DNA of 6,498 nucleotides from an uncultured Porphyromonas sp. (GTDB lineage: Bacteria; Bacteroidota; Bacteroidia; Bacteroidales; Porphyromonadaceae), in the NCBI GenBank assembly GCA_946222055.1, contig CAMIEW010000052.1:1-6498 (forward strand). Direction: 5' to 3'. The position numbers and the translations under genes were made by a program. The notes under the pieces are model-generated. The model was not told the origin of the DNA. It was given only the letters and a program-made list of their open reading frames with translations, and made no database searches. Within the stretch, counting starts at the first letter, position 1. Every line of letters starts with the position of its first letter. Of this stretch, positions 5,066 through 6,498 are shown one piece after another.

Positions 5066-6106
5066 TCAGAGGGAAGCGAGGAGCTCATTGGTGGGGATGA
5101 CGGCGAAGTCGTCCCGCTCGACCAGACCCCGCTCATAGACTGCGGCGGCGAGGGTCACGCCCAGCGTATCCTCTGGTGTAGCGATCTCGCCCTTGTCATC
5201 TCCGTGATAGACGATGACGAGTGGCTCATCAGGCATCCCCTCCTCCAGCTCCTCCTTAGTGGGGAGGAAGAGTGAGGTCAGAGCGTAGCGCGTCGTCTCT
5301 TCGTCACAGGTCTCGAAGAGGATCGCCCGATAGGGCTTCACGGACTTGGTCCCGGGGACGAGGATCGTCTCCATAAAGTCGCTCGTGGGAGCTAGGATGG
5401 CGAGGTAGCACTTATCCTTCAGGATCTCACCGAAGTGGCTGCGCTTCACCTCGAGGCGAAGCACCTCATCCGGAGCGAGGTTGTGCTGACGAATCATCTC
5501 CGCCACCTCCTCCGGGAGAGGGGACGCTTTAGGATCGATCAGCTGCTCAAATTGCGGTCCCTCCTCTCGGATCTGCCTCCAGTGCTCCTCCTTCTGATCC
5601 CTCCTTGGATCCTCGTCCAGCAGCACCTCTCCGAGCAGGATGGCGAAGAATGGGTCCCCGTCCTCCAGTCCCTCATTGTATGCCTCCTGGGCGATCTCAT
5701 CGCCGACGATGTCGGCCATCTCCTCCATCTCCTCCATCTCGCTCACGTCCGTACCGTAATAGTCGATGATCACCGGGCTCTCGCTCCGTTCGTACAGCTG
5801 GCGCTCCTCATCATTGAAGTGGATCTGAGGAAGGCGCACGAGTGTCGAGCGTGTCCCCTCAGGAGACGTACTCTGGTAGAGTACCACCCTGAAGGGCTTG
5901 GAGAGCCTCGTCGAGAGGAGACTCTCATCAAAGCTCGGGAAGAGCAATTGCTCATAATACTCGGTCAACCCGCGGAAGTCCACCCGCTTGCGACCGGCAA
6001 CGATCCTATCGAGTACCTCGTCCGAGATCTGTAGGCAGAGGAGATCCGTCTCCTCGAGCTGATGCCTCTGGAGGGCATCCTTGATTGCGTTACTTAAGTT
6101 GATCAT
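5066..6106 (-). CDS. Acidic hypothetical protein with two divergent copies of one ~150-residue unit
   Basis: I cannot assign a family. The 346-aa product is strongly acidic, has no signal peptide or membrane helix, and is probably cytosolic. It appears to be an internal duplication: residues about 4-163 and 197-343 align. RHQLEETDLLCLQI (14-27) matches QHNLAPDEVLRLEV (207-220); KPFRVVLYQ (70-78) matches KPYRAILFE (257-265); SPVIIDYYGTD (110-120) matches EPLVIVYHGDD (294-304), each followed by an acidic stretch and a helical AYNEGLEDGDPF or VYERGLVERDDF segment. A charged linker (164-196) joins the halves. Codons for MEEMEEM form a 9-bp tandem repeat (5717-5740). GC (about 60% in 5281-5340) is close to that of the housekeeping genes. 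A TAGATTTG promoter box lies 33 bases upstream. It could be a scaffold or binding protein; no function is claimed. Confidence 0.85.
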   Translation of the reverse strand: MINLSNAIKDALQRHQLEETDLLCLQISDEVLDRIVAGRKRVDFRGLTEYYEQLLFPSFDESLLSTRLSKPFRVVLYQSTSPEGTRSTLVRLPQIHFNDEERQLYERSESPVIIDYYGTDVSEMEEMEEMADIVGDEIAQEAYNEGLEDGDPFFAILLGEVLLDEDPRRDQKEEHWRQIREEGPQFEQLIDPKASPLPEEVAEMIRQHNLAPDEVLRLEVKRSHFGEILKDKCYLAILAPTSDFMETILVPGTKSVKPYRAILFETCDEETTRYALTSLFLPTKEELEEGMPDEPLVIVYHGDDKGEIATPEDTLGVTLAAAVYERGLVERDDFAVIPTNELLASL

Positions 6107-6130
6107 AGTCCTGTCCTTGCCATTCCATTA

Positions 6131-6241
6131 TCTGCTAACAAATCTACACAAAATCCCCCCGGATCAGGAAATCAAAGAATGGTCGGAGAAAGATCCACTC
6201 ACCGCATCGGATAGGTCGGGAGGGGCGAGAATGTTAGCAGA
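6131..6241. repeat. 10-bp inverted repeat flanking the upstream region of the 346-aa gene
   Basis: TCTGCTAACA (6131-6140) and TGTTAGCAGA (6232-6241) are perfect inverted repeats separated by 91 bases. The first arm overlaps the likely transcription start of the - strand gene. They could be paired regulator sites, or the ends of a small inserted element; the bases just outside the arms do not extend the match. Confidence 0.45.
6139..6146 (-). promoter_or_regulatory. Bacteroidetes-type -7 promoter box for the 346-aa gene
   Basis: Read on the - strand this is TAGATTTG, an exact fit to the Bacteroidetes -7 consensus TAnnTTTG. Transcription would start near 6131, giving a leader of about 24 bases before the ATG at 6106. 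The nearest upstream TTTG is about 26 bases away, more than the usual ~20, so the -33 element is weak or absent. A 10-bp inverted-repeat arm (6131-6140) overlaps its end. Confidence 0.55.
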
Positions 6242-6325
6242 CAGGCACCCCTGCAGGGATGCCATCCCGCTCGTGCTCCAGCCCGCGATTCTGTATGGAT
6301 GAGTCCCTTCGGTGCCCTCGCCCGA

Positions 6326-6358
6326 TGATCCCTCAGGAGCAAAGCCTTGAAGGGATCA
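6326..6358. repeat. Hairpin-forming inverted repeat
   Basis: TGATCCCT (6326-6333) pairs perfectly with AGGGATCA (6351-6358). Inside, CAGG can continue the stem with CCTTG with bulged bases, leaving a small A-rich loop. It has no T-run and is not next to a gene end, so it is not a clear terminator. Confidence 0.5.
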
Positions 6359-6370
6359 GCACTGCATTGC

Positions 6371-6416
6371 CTGGCGGTCGAGGCACGAGGTGCCGAGGAT
6401 ACCGGGTTACTGCCAG
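6371..6416. repeat. Nested inverted repeat (stem within stem)
   Basis: CTGGCGGT (6371-6378) pairs with ACTGCCAG (6409-6416) over 8 bp with one G-U wobble. It encloses a second perfect hairpin, GGCAC-GAG-GTGCC (6382-6394). Such nesting is more typical of a structured RNA than of a simple terminator. No known riboswitch consensus was recognised on either strand. Confidence 0.45.
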
Positions 6417-6436
6417 CAGAGATTGCCCGCCACTTT

Positions 6437-6498
6437 TATTACCGGTAATAGAGTTTTCTATTACCGGTATTAGTGTTGACTAATACCGACTATAGTGA
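6437..6498. repeat. 22-bp tandem repeats with TACCGGTA palindromic core, cut by window end
   Basis: Three units start at 6437, 6459 and 6481, exactly 22 bases apart. Unit 1 begins with the perfect palindrome TATTACCGGTAATA (6437-6450). Unit 2 has CTATTACCGGTATTAG (6458-6473), palindromic except for one pair. Unit 3, CTAATACCGACTATAG (6480-6495), is degenerate and the array is truncated by the window end. Units 1 and 2 agree at 18 of 22 positions; units 2 and 3 at 12 of the 18 visible. A spacing of two helical turns would place bound dimers on one face of the DNA, so a multi-site operator is one reading; a repeat-bearing mobile element is another. Confidence 0.7.

Larger units (their letters stand above)
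6107..6498. other. 392-base region without a convincing gene, rich in inverted repeats
   Basis: No open frame here reads like a protein. The region holds the promoter box and 10-bp inverted repeat described above, and several hairpin-forming stretches. These are GGCA/TGCC around CCCTGCAGGG (6244-6263), TGATCCCT/AGGGATCA (6326-6358), and CTGGCGGT/ACTGCCAG (6371-6416) enclosing GGCAC-GAG-GTGCC (6382-6394). It ends with a 22-bp tandem array (6437 onward). It may be a structured RNA leader, a small non-autonomous element, or the control region of a gene to the right. Confidence 0.5.

Noticed and set aside
5717..5740. 9-bp tandem repeat (CATCTCCTC)
   Set aside because: It encodes the MEEMEEM stretch inside the 346-aa gene with under three units; too short to treat as a separate repeat locus.
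5435..6034. + strand open frame of 199 codons
   Set aside because: It is the antisense shadow of the 346-aa gene; the Leu/His/Arg-rich product reflects the Glu/Asp-rich codons on the other strand.
6259..6483. + strand open frame of 74 codons at the right end
   Set aside because: It reads through the nested hairpins and the 22-bp repeats, with Pro/Ser/Arg/Cys-rich sequence lacking any domain pattern. Another frame (6329-6451) reads somewhat more protein-like but has no start after a TGA at 6326.
6437..6498. CRISPR array
   Set aside because: The units are contiguous with no spacers and are only 22 bp long, so they are tandem repeats, not CRISPR.

Overview
The window looks like a chromosomal segment from a GC-rich member of the Bacteroidales, most likely a Porphyromonas-type organism. 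The grounds are the protein style (RmlD and RF3 variants, a short HipB-like regulator, a Bacteroidales-type HipT with a CxxC/HxxC head), an rfbD-prfC neighbour pair that I recall from Bacteroidales genomes, little or no Shine-Dalgarno sequence before most starts, and one good TAnnTTTG (-7) promoter motif. The assignment is an inference; there is no rRNA or other marker gene here.

Left block (2-2503, + strand, high GC): rfbD (dTDP-4-dehydrorhamnose reductase) abuts prfC (peptide chain release factor 3). The stop of the first is directly followed by the ATG of the second, so they form one transcription unit of housekeeping genes.

Middle block (about 2504-5060, lower GC): an accessory island. 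It starts with a 295-base intergenic region holding a 14-bp hairpin and three copies of a TACCCGAT operator-like element. Then comes a three-gene + strand operon, hipB-hipS-hipT (2799-4263), in which each junction is an ATGA overlap. This is a split-HipA, HipBST-type tripartite toxin-antitoxin system: DNA-binding HipB, a stand-alone HipA N-subdomain protein (HipS) carrying a tryptophan that may be the active-site plug described for E. coli HipBST, and a Ser/Thr-kinase toxin HipT with all catalytic residues present. After hipT lies a short stretch resembling two pieces of the prfC gene in the same reading frame, then a perfect 16-bp hairpin that separates hipT from convergent genes. Two small - strand genes follow, an 82-aa membrane protein and an 88-aa helical protein, both of unknown function.

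Right block (5066-6498): a 346-aa acidic protein of unknown function on the - strand (5066-6106), built from two divergent copies of one ~150-residue unit. A Bacteroidetes-type -7 promoter lies just upstream. The last 392 bases (6107-6498) contain no convincing gene but are rich in inverted repeats. They end in a 22-bp tandem array of TACCGGTA-centred palindromes that runs off the window.

The strongest candidates for follow-up are the hipBST locus with its phased operators, the prfC-like scar beside it, the internally duplicated 346-aa protein, and the 22-bp palindrome array at the right edge.
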